Assembly (NCBI GenBank): GCA_963835165.1 | Contig: CAWIGD010000005.1 | Span: forward strand, 1-64,000 | From: VAZQ01 sp963835165 | GTDB lineage: Bacteria; Pseudomonadota; Alphaproteobacteria; Rhizobiales; Xanthobacteraceae | Reading direction: 5' to 3' | DNA: 64,000 nucleotides | Shown here: positions 16,734 to 24,153 of the stretch, one piece after another | How the letters are laid out: each line of letters begins with the position of its first letter | Position numbering within the stretch: the first letter of the stretch is position 1 | The notes under the pieces: model-generated | What the model was told of the DNA's origin: nothing | Databases searched by the model: none | Seen by the model: the letters and a program-made list of their open reading frames with translations, nothing else | Translations under genes and position numbers: made by a program

Positions 16734-16910
16734 ATGCGCCTACTGTTCAGTGCGACCGCGCTCATTGGAACTTTTTTTCTCGCCGCTGCGCAGGCCGATC
16801 CGCAACTCCCGCTCAGCCCCAACGCCGACCTCGGTGGCCCACGTTGCGGCCGATGGTCCAGCCAGATTGCTGAAGCCCTTGGGGGGAGTGAAGCTCTTAG
16901 CTCGGCGTGA
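16734..16910 (+). CDS. Small exported hypothetical protein (58 aa)
   Basis: ATG 16,734 preceded by GAAGGA encodes a signal peptide (MRLLFSATALIGTFFLAAAQ, cleaved after QA) and a mature peptide of about 37 residues (DPQLPLSPNADLGGPRCGRW...). The single Cys and Pro-rich start are unremarkable. The abrupt end near a G-run (GGGGGGAGTG at 16,881) might reflect a frameshift in a once longer protein. Confidence 0.4.
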   Translation: MRLLFSATALIGTFFLAAAQADPQLPLSPNADLGGPRCGRWSSQIAEALGGSEALSSA

Positions 16911-16972
16911 AGCCCGCCCTCGCCCCAAGCATCAAATCGCTAACAAGAATTGCGCCGGCTGGGTGCTGGTGG

Positions 16973-17260
16973 TCAGAGCTCGTCGGGGGGCGTGAGCTCG
17001 AAGCGCCAGCCCTCGGGGACTTCGTACGGCATGCCAGACGGCACGTGCTGATCGATGAGAGCATCAAGCCACCAGGCGGCTATCCAGGCCAGGCCCATGG
17101 CCTCGCCAGGAGTGTCGGCGACGCCGTCGGCGACGCGCTTGTTCTCGGGATCGTAGAGCTCGCAACGCCAGTAAGTCGACGCCAGACGGGCGGGATCGAC
17201 CCACTCGCCCGCCTCCACGAGCTCAATGGCAGCGGCAATGTCGGCGGCGGTCGGTCGCAT
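16973..17260 (-). CDS. Hypothetical protein of the integrative element (95 aa)
   Basis: Acidic helical protein (MRPTAADIAAAIELVEAGEW ... LAWIAAWWLDALIDQHVP ... GWRFELTPPDEL). Its ATG directly abuts the TGA of the upstream 125-aa membrane protein gene (zero spacing), so the two are cotranscribed and probably coupled. No family recognised. Confidence 0.55.
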   Translation of the reverse strand: MRPTAADIAAAIELVEAGEWVDPARLASTYWRCELYDPENKRVADGVADTPGEAMGLAWIAAWWLDALIDQHVPSGMPYEVPEGWRFELTPPDEL

Positions 17261-17638
17261 TCACCACCTGCGACGGTAGCGGCCGCCGCTGCCGCGAGAG
17301 AACGCGCTGACGATCATGATGATCAGGAAGTATCCGAACATCGGGAAGCGCTTGCCGAGGACAACGAGCGAGAAGATGCCGCCGAAGCCCATATAGAGGC
17401 GGACGTTCTCGGGCCAGTCCGTGATGGCGTGTGCGAGCAGCAAGTATCCCATCACGCCGAGATAGACGGCGCAGATGGTGACGAGGTTTAGAGCGCGCTC
17501 CTTGTAGATGACGTTGCCGACGCCAACGGCGACGGCGCCGGGAATGATTGTTGTTGGGCTGAGGAAGAACCATCCGACCCAGAAGATAGCCCAGCAGATG
17601 GCTTTGTTGGACTCGATCCAGGTCATCACCGAGTCCAT
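17261..17638 (-). CDS. Multi-pass membrane protein of the integrative element (125 aa)
   Basis: Three to four hydrophobic segments are visible: CWAIFWVGWFFLSPTTIIPG, LVTICAVYLGVMGYLLLAHA, GFGGIFSLVVLGKRF and GYFLIIMIVSAFS, followed by a basic tail (GGRYRRRW). I do not recognise a family; membrane proteins of this size on phage-like elements include holin-like and superinfection-exclusion proteins, but nothing in the sequence decides. It sits between two small genes of the same strand (4 bases from the upstream stop). Confidence 0.55.
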   Translation of the reverse strand: MDSVMTWIESNKAICWAIFWVGWFFLSPTTIIPGAVAVGVGNVIYKERALNLVTICAVYLGVMGYLLLAHAITDWPENVRLYMGFGGIFSLVVLGKRFPMFGYFLIIMIVSAFSRGSGGRYRRRW

Positions 17639-17641
17639 GGT

Positions 17642-17917
17642 TCAGTCCTCATCACGACGGCGGCCGTATTCAATTTGCGGCGCATACATGTGAAGGGCTT
17701 CCATCAGTGCTTCGATGTGCTCGATTTTGGTGATGGTCAACGAAACGTAGAGTTCGGTTGGATTGGTGCTGAACGAGACATGCGCGTCCTTTGGCAGGCG
17801 GGGCCTGCGGGTGGGGCGAGCGACGGCCGGGGTAGGGCCCGGGCTTGAACCGTGGTTGCTGTTCTGCGGCGTTGCCGTAGCGGGCACGGTCGGCCGGTAG
17901 CTACTGAGCAATTTCAT
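17642..17917 (-). CDS. Hypothetical protein (91 aa)
   Basis: A disordered Pro/Ser/Thr-rich N-terminus (residues 1-45) precedes a compact beta-alpha part: 'DAHVSFSTNPTELYVSLTIT' and 'KIEHIEALMEALHMYAPQIE'. First gene of a three-gene minus-strand set (17,917 to 16,973), transcribed divergently from the ribbon-helix-helix-like gene; a repeat array lies between them and may control both. Confidence 0.5.
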   Translation of the reverse strand: MKLLSSYRPTVPATATPQNSNHGSSPGPTPAVARPTRRPRLPKDAHVSFSTNPTELYVSLTITKIEHIEALMEALHMYAPQIEYGRRRDED

Positions 17918-17986
17918 TGGTGCGGTATCCGTTGTTGGTAATTTAATTCCCGATCCTCGTGTGATCGCCTAGGGCATTTCACGTAT

Positions 17987-18048
17987 TGTGTGCCCGATAC
18001 TTATACCGTACACACGTTATCCCCGGGGGTCAATTTACCGGGCACACG
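17987..18048. promoter_or_regulatory. Repeat array (candidate operator) between divergent genes
   Basis: GTGTGCCCG (17,988-17,996) and CGGGCACAC (18,039-18,047) form a perfect 9-bp inverted repeat. In addition TACCGTACACACG (18,004-18,016) and TACCGGGCACACG (18,036-18,048) are near-identical direct copies (11 of 13), 32 bases apart. The array ends four bases before the ATG of the RHH-like gene, an ideal place for autorepression. Confidence 0.5.
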
Positions 18049-18052
18049 AAAA

Positions 18053-18280
18053 ATGACAGCACCCCGAGAATCAATTAATCTTGGCCGCATGGGACGGCCT
18101 AAGCTCTGGCACGAGCGGATGGGCGTGAAGTTCGCCCGCGGGACCTTCGCGCGCATAAACGCCGTGTTGCGCGAGGATGAAAAGAAAATGGCCTTCGTGC
18201 GGGAGCTCGTTATGCGTGAGATCGAACGCCGCGAAGCCGCCCTACCACCCCCAAAGCCGCAACGGCGAAAGCACAAATAG
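18053..18280 (+). CDS. Ribbon-helix-helix-like regulator (75 aa)
   Basis: The core 'VKFARGTFARINAVLREDEK' followed by 'KMAFVRELVMREIERREA' fits a ribbon-helix-helix pattern: a short strand with alternating hydrophobics, then two helices, the second highly charged. The start of the protein (GRPKLWHERM) resembles phage/plasmid CopG-like proteins. It would act as a dimeric DNA-binding repressor; the repeat array immediately upstream is the likely target. Alternative: a partition accessory protein. Confidence 0.55.
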   Translation: MTAPRESINLGRMGRPKLWHERMGVKFARGTFARINAVLREDEKKMAFVRELVMREIERREAALPPPKPQRRKHK

Positions 18281-18552
18281 CCAGAGCGCGAGATCGCCGC
18301 CCCGCGAGATTTGTGCCTATAGGCACATTTGCTGAATAAAAATCATAACTCCCCAGCAAAAAATCGCGCCGGGTTGATAAAAAATCGCAGGGCCGCAAGA
18401 ACCGAGAGAGCGTGCCGCCCTCGCCCTTGGCCTCGTGGAGCTAACGGGATTCCCGGGTCAGCGGCCGCGGAGGAAGCCGCGGGCGAACTCACGCGCGTGC
18501 GAGGGCGAGCAGGGTCGCCCCGCTGCGACCGGCGGAGGGATGTGGGGTGCGC

Positions 18553-19116
18553 TCATGGTGCTGGTGCCCCCTTCTGCAGCCGGCACAGGGTCGCCGCCGA
18601 CACCCCATAGGTGCGGGCCACATCCGCCTGCGTCTCGCCTGCCGCCAGCCGCGCGAGTGCCTCCTGCTTCTGGTAGTGGCTGAGCTTGAACTTGGGGCCA
18701 AACTTGACGCCCTTGGCCACGGCACGCTTGCGCCCCTCGTCCATCCGCGCCGTGATGAGCTCGCGCTCGAACTCGCCGATCGAACCCAAAATCGAGAGCA
18801 CCAACCGCCCCGTCGCGCTGGTCGTGTCGATCGACGTCTCACGTAAACTCCGGAAGCCGATACCCTCGCGGGTGAACTCCTCGATGATGTTGAGCAGGTC
18901 GCGGGTGGAACGCGCCAGCCGGTCCAACCGGGTGACCACGACCACATCGCCGTGGGTGGCCTGCTTCAAGAGCTTCTGCAGCGCTTGCCGGTCAGAGGCC
19001 CGAGCTCCCGAGAGCTTCTCGCTGAAAACCCGTTCGCAGCCGGCCGCCGTCAGCTCGGCAAGCTGGGCGTCGAGCGACTGCTCCGCCGTGCTGACCCGGG
19101 CATATCCAATGAGCAT
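18553..19116 (-). CDS. Serine recombinase (resolvase/invertase, 187 aa)
   Basis: A small serine recombinase of the Tn3-resolvase/Hin type. Catalytic core: 'MLIGYARVSTAEQSLDAQLA' with Arg7 and Ser9 (nucleophile), 'VVVTRLDRLARSTRDLL' with Arg63 and Arg66, and the E-helix 'LGSIGEFERELITARMDEG'. A short C-terminal helix-turn-helix follows (QADVARTYGVSAATLCRL, residues 163-180). Length is typical. The second of two adjacent ATGs is preferred because GGAGG then lies five bases away. It may resolve element multimers or invert a segment; no inversion repeats were identified. Confidence 0.9.
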   Translation of the reverse strand: MLIGYARVSTAEQSLDAQLAELTAAGCERVFSEKLSGARASDRQALQKLLKQATHGDVVVVTRLDRLARSTRDLLNIIEEFTREGIGFRSLRETSIDTTSATGRLVLSILGSIGEFERELITARMDEGRKRAVAKGVKFGPKFKLSHYQKQEALARLAAGETQADVARTYGVSAATLCRLQKGAPAP

Positions 19117-19240
19117 CATAACCTCCACAATGTGAAACAATAATGTGCAAGGCATAGAGGCCCGGAAATACAATGCAAGCGAAATCTTTCATGACTACAA
19201 ACTTGTGCAAAGGGGGTCGGTCGATCAGCTTGGAACGGTT

Positions 19241-19726
19241 CTAGGCGGACGGCTCGTCCCGCTCGCGCTTGAATGTGTCCAATCGGGTGATGTTGTCGGT
19301 TGCGACGTCGATCACCGGGAGCGGCGCCGGCGGCGTCGACTGCAACTGATTCGTAATCGCTGGCGTGCCCTCGTACGGGTTCACCGGCGCAGGACTAATG
19401 GCCGCACCATCGACCGTGATCGTGCCTTCTCTCACGTCGACCGTACCACCGCGCGGCACCGCGAAAATCTGCGTAATATAGGTGTCGCCGCCAGGAGCAA
19501 TGCCAGTGCCTGAGATACCGACAGTAGCGAGCCGGGAGTGTAGGTAGGGGGCCGCGACTTCAGCCATGCGATCGCGGCGGGATTGTTCTGCCTCGGGATC
19601 GCGAAGGACGGCAAGCATCCATTCGACGGGCATTAGTGCAGTGGGGTCATCAACCTCGACCTTGTGTCGCTTGTTGACCGATCCATAGGGCCGCCCCGCG
19701 CCTCTGCGCGCTCCACCTTTTGGCAT
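19241..19726 (-). CDS. Terminase-small-subunit-like protein (161 aa)
   Basis: The start 'MPKGGARRGAGRPYGSVNKR' is the basic Gly-rich arm common at the start of phage terminase small subunits and related packaging proteins, followed by a helical part 'LMPVEWMLAVLRDPEAEQSR' and 'DRMAEVAAPYLHSRL'. The C-terminal half is Pro/Gly/Thr-rich with no clear fold. No large terminase subunit is in the window, so the element may borrow packaging functions, as satellites do, or the gene may be a relic. The assignment is by pattern only. Confidence 0.5.
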   Translation of the reverse strand: MPKGGARRGAGRPYGSVNKRHKVEVDDPTALMPVEWMLAVLRDPEAEQSRRDRMAEVAAPYLHSRLATVGISGTGIAPGGDTYITQIFAVPRGGTVDVREGTITVDGAAISPAPVNPYEGTPAITNQLQSTPPAPLPVIDVATDNITRLDTFKRERDEPSA

Positions 19727-19953
19727 GACCGCTGCTCATCCTGATTGCTCACCAGGGATTATAGCTCATTTCGCCCCGTTCCGCGCCGTCGGTCAAAAGC
19801 TTAGGCGGCTGACTGAATGTTTTTCAGAACAAATTGTTTGGCGGGAATCCGGAGGGCACCTTCGTACCTACTCCCTGGGTGTTCCATTCATAATATAGGT
19901 CCCTGGTATTATCTTAGTAGAGATACAGATCAGAGACATAGAGAAGGGACTGG

Positions 19954-20017
19954 GGTGTTCAAAACGACACCCTACGGTGTTCAAGACGACACCGTGGGGG
20001 GTGTCCAAAACGACACC
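19954..20017. repeat. Three 18-bp iterons
   Basis: GGTGTTCAAAACGACACC (19,954-19,971), GGTGTTCAAGACGACACC (19,976-19,993) and GGTGTCCAAAACGACACC (20,000-20,017) are direct repeats with one difference each from the first; starts are 22 and 24 bases apart, about two helical turns. Each copy has GGTGT/ACACC ends. They lie seven bases beyond the stop of the winged-helix-like gene. An AT-rich stretch (about 19,880-19,950) flanks them, as expected of a replication origin. The interval 19,727-19,953 holds no gene. Confidence 0.6.
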
Positions 20018-20023
20018 GTGACC

Positions 20024-20422
20024 TCATCCCGGCTGTTTAGGGTACCAGGTGTGGAACACCCACGGGCTCAACCCTTTCGACTTCCGCCGCATGATGATCA
20101 CGCCCGCTGCTTCCAATTGGCGTAGAGCCCTGGCCCGCAACTGTTTGTTGATACCCGCCTTCCGTAGTCGTGGGCTCCAGAACCGCACCGGGTTCTGCCC
20201 GCGCCCCTTCAGGATGATGCGATCGAGCTCGACCAGCACCTTCCAGGCCGTCCCGGAAATCTTGAGGGCTAAAGCCTTATCGTGCGGGATGCGGGCGAAG
20301 GTTTCCTGTGACCGCGGCCGGCGCCGCTGCGGCGTCTTGAAGTCATCCCGAAGTTGCTCCAGGTCGTCGAAGATGTCGGCGAGCGACTGCCCGACCAAAT
20401 GGAGTTTAGATCGTCGTTTCAT
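20024..20422 (-). CDS. Winged-helix-like protein, possible replication initiator (132 aa)
   Basis: The central part 'DKALALKISGTAWKVLVELD' then 'RLRKAGINKQLRARALRQLE' and 'AAGVIIMRRKSKGLSPWVFH' has the outline of a winged helix: helices, a recognition helix rich in Arg, and a beta wing. Comparable domains occur in replication initiators of phages and plasmids. Its ATG overlaps the polymerase stop (ATGA), so it is cotranslated with the family-A polymerase, and three iterons lie right after its stop. The initiator role is inference from this context. Confidence 0.5.
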   Translation of the reverse strand: MKRRSKLHLVGQSLADIFDDLEQLRDDFKTPQRRRPRSQETFARIPHDKALALKISGTAWKVLVELDRIILKGRGQNPVRFWSPRLRKAGINKQLRARALRQLEAAGVIIMRRKSKGLSPWVFHTWYPKQPG

Positions 20423-22227
20423 GATGCACTCACTCGTTGCAGCTCGCCTTGCAGCAAGCCCTTGATCTCAGTCCACATCGCCTGCCCCTTGGCGTCCGGC
20501 TTGCGCACGTCCCCGAGGCACTGTGGCCAGCGCACCACGGCGGCGAGCTCGACCGGGATGGTGATGCCGGCGACGGCTCTTCCCGCGCGCAACATGATCT
20601 CGGTCATGGTCGCGATGGCGTCCTCGAGATCGCCCAACGGGGCGGCAATCCAGAACGCATCATGCGCCACCGCGAGGATCGTGATCCCGGCCTCGTGCGC
20701 GGCGATCGCGGCGAGTCGCATGCAGTCGCCACCGCCGGCTTGGTGCAGGTAATTCAGCAACGTGCGTTTGTTAGTTTCGGAGTGCACCGCCATCGGCCAG
20801 CCCAGCGGGGAGACGATGCGCTCGTCGAATTGCGCCTGGGCGACCGTGTCCTGTTGCCACTGCGCGAATACCGGATAGGCATGGCGATGGCGGGCGAGGG
20901 TTTCGGTCGCCCATACCAGTGATTTGCCGGTGGCGGCAGCGGCCCCATACTTGGACATTCCGTAGTTCACACCGAGGCTGATCGGTTTGACCGCATCGCG
21001 CACGGGTCCATGGCTGTGCTTGGTCGCCCCGTCGGGTGCCAGCCCGGCACGGATGGCGAAACGCATATGCGGATCACCGGACGCAAAGTCGGCGAGCAGG
21101 GCCGGATCGCCGGATAACCCGGCGCCGATGCCGATCTCCTGCGCCGACCAATCGAGCGCGGCGATGCCCCATCCATGCGGAGGTCGGATCATTCCGTGGG
21201 TCCACGACGGCAACGACAGCAGATACGCCTTGTTCCGCGCCGAGGGTTGATTGCGTCCGGTCCGGGTCCACAGCGGCATGATGGCGATGCGGCTGCAGCC
21301 GTCGGCGCCGACGGTGTTGAGGAAGGCGCCTAGTCTGAGCTCGGCCACGGTGTCGCGCAGCTTCTGCAGCTTCCGGAGCTCGGGATGGTGCCGGGCCTGC
21401 TTGCCGATGGTGCGGCTCTTGAGCTCTAGCTTGCCGGTGGCGGTGCGCGGCCATGTTGTCCAGCCCTTCGCCTTGACTAGATCCTCCATCCGATTGGTGC
21501 AGAACGAGCCGTTATCGTCATAGAGACCGAATTCGTCATCGCGGCGGATGTAGAACATGCGCAGCGCCGGCCAATTCGCTTCGAGCTCGTTGTGCAAGAA
21601 CTCGACGTCGACCGGAATGCCGTTGTGCTCCATCTCGACCACCGGCTTGGCGTAGCGGCCACGGAACAGTGCCGCCGGCAAATCGATGGTGGGGGCAATC
21701 TTGCTCAATAGCGCTGCCTCCTGCGCCACGTCGCGCTGGTTCATGGCGACGATCTCTCGCCACTCCTGCGGACTGTATTCGTCCTTGCTCACGATGGTGT
21801 CGATGATGTGCGCCTTGTCGGCGGCGTCGATGTGCGGGATGCCGAACAGCTCGCAAGCCTCCACCAACTTGGGCCGCTTCTCTGTCAGTCCAGCGATGTC
21901 GTGACCGTTGATGACGGCAGAGGTTTCGAAATAGCTGCACAACAGGTTTCGCGGCATTGGCCAGGACAAAGCTTGGAAGCAAGAAAGCTCGGCGACAATT
22001 GAATAACTAGTGACTAAGGTATCTGGTCCGGTATCGAAAGGTGCGCGGGTGCTGGCGAGTAATTGCGCCCGGTCCATCGTTATCTTGGCGCCAGTGCGAT
22101 GTTCCTTGGCAAACATCGCGACCGGCACCGGGCAGTGGTTGGCGTCCTGCCGAAACTCAAAATCGTGGTTCCAGATTTCCCGGTAGTGGTCGAAGCTAGT
22201 CGGCAAGGCCGCGGAGTTGTTTGACAT
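20419..22227 (-). CDS. Family-A DNA polymerase of a mobile element (602 aa)
   Basis: A DNA polymerase I-type enzyme. Motif A is 'ALDWSAQEIGIGAGLSGDP' with metal-binding Asp359; motif B is 'RDAVKPISLGVNYG' (Arg410, Lys414, Tyr422); motif C is 'AVAHDAFWIA' with Asp523, but the Glu of the usual HDE is Ala524. The N-terminal 180 residues correspond to a degenerate exonuclease-like domain ('LVTSYSIVAELSCFQALSWP'). It would replicate the element. The start MSNNSAALP overlaps the upstream 200-aa gene by 32 bases; a longer form starts 19 codons earlier. Downstream it overlaps the winged-helix gene by four bases. Confidence 0.85.
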   Translation of the reverse strand: MSNNSAALPTSFDHYREIWNHDFEFRQDANHCPVPVAMFAKEHRTGAKITMDRAQLLASTRAPFDTGPDTLVTSYSIVAELSCFQALSWPMPRNLLCSYFETSAVINGHDIAGLTEKRPKLVEACELFGIPHIDAADKAHIIDTIVSKDEYSPQEWREIVAMNQRDVAQEAALLSKIAPTIDLPAALFRGRYAKPVVEMEHNGIPVDVEFLHNELEANWPALRMFYIRRDDEFGLYDDNGSFCTNRMEDLVKAKGWTTWPRTATGKLELKSRTIGKQARHHPELRKLQKLRDTVAELRLGAFLNTVGADGCSRIAIMPLWTRTGRNQPSARNKAYLLSLPSWTHGMIRPPHGWGIAALDWSAQEIGIGAGLSGDPALLADFASGDPHMRFAIRAGLAPDGATKHSHGPVRDAVKPISLGVNYGMSKYGAAAATGKSLVWATETLARHRHAYPVFAQWQQDTVAQAQFDERIVSPLGWPMAVHSETNKRTLLNYLHQAGGGDCMRLAAIAAHEAGITILAVAHDAFWIAAPLGDLEDAIATMTEIMLRAGRAVAGITIPVELAAVVRWPQCLGDVRKPDAKGQAMWTEIKGLLQGELQRVSAS

Positions 22228-22798
22228 AGGGATGCTCCGCGCTGGTAATGGTTTTGTCGGTGAACCCAAGCCGCAACAGGTCACGCAGCGTCTTGTCGGT
22301 TGGCCAAACTGGTTCGGTGTTAATCCCTTCCGCTACCGTTACATCGTAATCGCGCAAGTCGTTGTTCCAGCACAGTTGCACCCACTGCTGTTTCGCCAGC
22401 TCGAAAGCCGCCCGTGCGCTTTTCCAGCATGCTACGCGGGTTTCCTCGACGTTTGGCACCGGCCATAGCGACACTGCCCCACCTGGCCAGGTATAGACGG
22501 TGGCGATCGTTACCCTACGCAACCGCGGCAGGACGACGTGATGGTTGAGCATAGATGGCGCGACGAAATAGAAATCGTCGGAGCCGCCATCACCGATCAG
22601 TACCGAGGCATCGAGCGCCATTGCCGGCGCATCGTGAACACGGAAGTAGACGTTGTTTGGTGGTTTGCGCACCGCCACATTGACCGGGACAACCCGCCGC
22701 GAAACCTTGAGGGTGGCGGTCTTGCGCAGCGTCTCGATGTCATCGAACACACTGGTGGGTTCGGTCTCAACCAACTTGATATCAGGTTTTTCGGCCAT
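22196..22798 (-). CDS. Hypothetical protein upstream of the polymerase (200 aa)
   Basis: Starts MAEKPDIKLVETEPTSVFDD. It has a basic strand-rich segment (KVSRRVVPVNVAVRKPPNNV), a Trp-rich middle (TVYTWPGGAVSLWPVPNVEE) and a helical end. No family is recognised, though its tight coupling to the family-A polymerase (32-bp overlap) suggests a replication accessory such as a single-strand-binding or primase-like factor; this is inference from position alone. Confidence 0.6.
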   Translation of the reverse strand: MAEKPDIKLVETEPTSVFDDIETLRKTATLKVSRRVVPVNVAVRKPPNNVYFRVHDAPAMALDASVLIGDGGSDDFYFVAPSMLNHHVVLPRLRRVTIATVYTWPGGAVSLWPVPNVEETRVACWKSARAAFELAKQQWVQLCWNNDLRDYDVTVAEGINTEPVWPTDKTLRDLLRLGFTDKTITSAEHPYVKQLRGLAD

Positions 22799-22858
22799 TG
22801 CCGGGCTCCTCTTGCTGTACGGAGACGCATCGTAATCCGCAGTATCGCAGCAGGTATT

Positions 22859-23131
22859 TCAGGCCTCGCCGCAACGCTCCGTCGGCTCCCTGCCAGGAGC
22901 GGCGGCCGCATGCCTTGACGTCATCGCCTCCGGTCGGCACGGGCCGGGGCGGTCGTTCTTCCGCGAATACAAGCCGCGCCGCAGGGAAGCGACGCAGACA
23001 GCCCCGCCTGGAGGGTCCTCGTCGACGAGATTGAGAGCGCCGCCGATCGTCTTGCCGGCGCGGTCCAGGACATCACTGAGCTGCTGGACCGTGGGAGCTG
23101 CAGTACGGTAATCATGGCTTCTCTCCTTCAA
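22859..23131 (-). CDS. Doubtful small ORF (90 aa, TTG start)
   Basis: The stretch 'TAAPTVQQLSDVLDRAGKTI' and 'GGALNLVDEDPPGG' looks coding, but in this frame only a TTG start is available, whereas a good ribosome binding site and ATG (23,115) precede a different frame whose product is Ser/Ala-rich noise. Either the gene uses the TTG or a single-base indel after the ATG has broken it. Confidence 0.35.
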   Translation of the reverse strand: MKERSHDYRTAAPTVQQLSDVLDRAGKTIGGALNLVDEDPPGGAVCVASLRRGLYSRKNDRPGPCRPEAMTSRHAAAAPGREPTERCGEA

Positions 23132-23140
23132 CGATGGCCG

Positions 23141-23374
23141 CTAGGCCCGTGCGGATTTTTCGCGCTGTCGTGCGGGGTTTCGGCGCCGCCTGATCTTGGC
23201 GGACAGGTACTCGCGGGCGCCTTGCTGGTGAATCCAGATAAAGCCGGCCCACTCGATGTAAGGCAGCCCGTCATCGCGGTAGCGCTTAGCCGTGCGCTTG
23301 CTGACCTTGTTGGCGGGCGCCCATTCGTCTTCTTTGATAAAGCCCTCAAGGATGCAGGCAGAGGTTGATGACAT
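23141..23374 (-). CDS. Excisionase/AlpA-like helix-turn-helix protein (77 aa)
   Basis: The sequence 'GFIKEDEWAPANKVSKRTAK' with 'RYRDDGLPYIEWAGFIWIHQ' is the winged HTH of excisionase-type proteins: a helix for recognition (SKRTAKRYR), then 'DGLPYIEWAGFIWI', a variant of the 'GxPYxKxGRxVRF' wing, then a basic tail. Such proteins direct excision with the tyrosine integrase or regulate it. Position between integrase and replication genes supports this. Confidence 0.7.
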   Translation of the reverse strand: MSSTSACILEGFIKEDEWAPANKVSKRTAKRYRDDGLPYIEWAGFIWIHQQGAREYLSAKIRRRRNPARQREKSARA

Positions 23375-23465
23375 TGCGCTGTCTCCTGGTGGCGATTGAA
23401 GGCCACCGCTGACAGCGACTAAGGCTCAAACAAACTGCGTTTTAAACGTGCAAAGGGTTCCGACC

Positions 23466-23492
23466 AGAGGGGTCAAAGGGTTTAACCCCTCT
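23466..23492. terminator. Hairpin between excisionase-like gene and 196-aa gene
   Basis: AGAGGGGT (23,466-23,473) pairs with ACCCCTCT (23,485-23,492) across an 11-base loop. A TTTTT run occurs at 23,516-23,520 on the plus strand but too far for an intrinsic terminator. Possibly terminates minus-strand transcription or is a protein-binding palindrome. Confidence 0.35.
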
Positions 23493-23550
23493 CGTTAGCC
23501 CTGATATTGCTGCTCTTTTTGCGCCCGGTAGAGGAGAGTTCACGCCCGAG

Positions 23551-23569
23551 GGGTTGAAGGGTTCAACCC
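23551..23569 (-). terminator. Hairpin overlapping the stop of the 196-aa gene
   Basis: GGGTTGAA (23,551-23,558) and TTCAACCC (23,562-23,569) are perfectly complementary with a three-base loop, and overlap the TGA of the minus-strand gene ending at 23,563. This is the best terminator candidate for the integrase/196-aa transcript, though no T-run follows. Confidence 0.4.
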
Positions 23570-24153
23570 TTTGGGTTGCCGCCCTTCATCGCCTCCGGCC
23601 AGCGGACGAGCGTTGCCATGCTCGCGGCCTGGTGCTTGGAAACGGGCCTGCCCGCTACTGTCTTGCTTTCGAAATATTCCGTGAGAACCTTTTTGACCGG
23701 CGCGGTGTCGGCGGTGATTTTGAATTCCTTTCCGGCCTCGATCATCAACTCCAGGAACGGCGAAATGTGCTCGGGCATCGCGACGACCGAAGCCGAGGGC
23801 CGGTCAGTCCCGGCGGGCGCGGATGGCTGGTCCGTCACCACGACGAACACGGGATGATAATCCTCGGCCCGCACGCGCTCGTCATCGCTGTTGTATTCCC
23901 ACCTCCCGCCATACTCAAAATAAAAGCCGCACTCGAGCACCTCAGTTGCGCTTTCGGCACAAAAGCGTTGCGGGTCTATTTCTTCCATTGTGCCGCTATC
24001 GGGACGCACAGCGAAGGCCCTGCGTTTGCGCGCAACAAGCTGACCACGCAATGTGGGGGTGCCGAGCTCCCGGTAGACTTCGGCCGATGACCGAAGCCCC
24101 GGCCGCACGTAGACCTCCCGCCGGACGGTCTTGGCCCGGTTCGGTGACGTCAT
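23563..24153 (-). CDS. Hypothetical protein following the integrase (196 aa)
   Basis: Its ATG overlaps the integrase stop by four bases (ATGA), so they form one transcription unit. Composition suggests two parts: residues 1-100 (strand-rich, 'EVYRELGTPTLRGQLVARKR', 'FCAESATEVLECGFYFEYGG') and residues 130-196, helical ('FLELMIEAGKEFKITADTAP', 'KKVLTEYFESKTVAGRPVSK'). I recognise no family; similar helical tails occur in proteins next to integrases on rhizobial islands. Confidence 0.6.
   Translation of the reverse strand: MTSPNRAKTVRREVYVRPGLRSSAEVYRELGTPTLRGQLVARKRRAFAVRPDSGTMEEIDPQRFCAESATEVLECGFYFEYGGRWEYNSDDERVRAEDYHPVFVVVTDQPSAPAGTDRPSASVVAMPEHISPFLELMIEAGKEFKITADTAPVKKVLTEYFESKTVAGRPVSKHQAASMATLVRWPEAMKGGNPKG

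Noticed and set aside
19817..20125. A 102-aa plus-strand frame translating through the iterons (GVFKTT.., GVQDDTV, GVQNDTV)
   Set aside because: The peptide repeat simply follows from the DNA repeats; the flanking residues are unlike a protein and it overlaps the better-supported minus-strand gene.
22921..23115. 64-aa minus-strand frame with good ATG and ribosome binding site
   Set aside because: Product is Ser/Thr/Ala/Arg noise, while another frame looks coding; listed instead as a doubtful or broken gene at 22,859-23,131.
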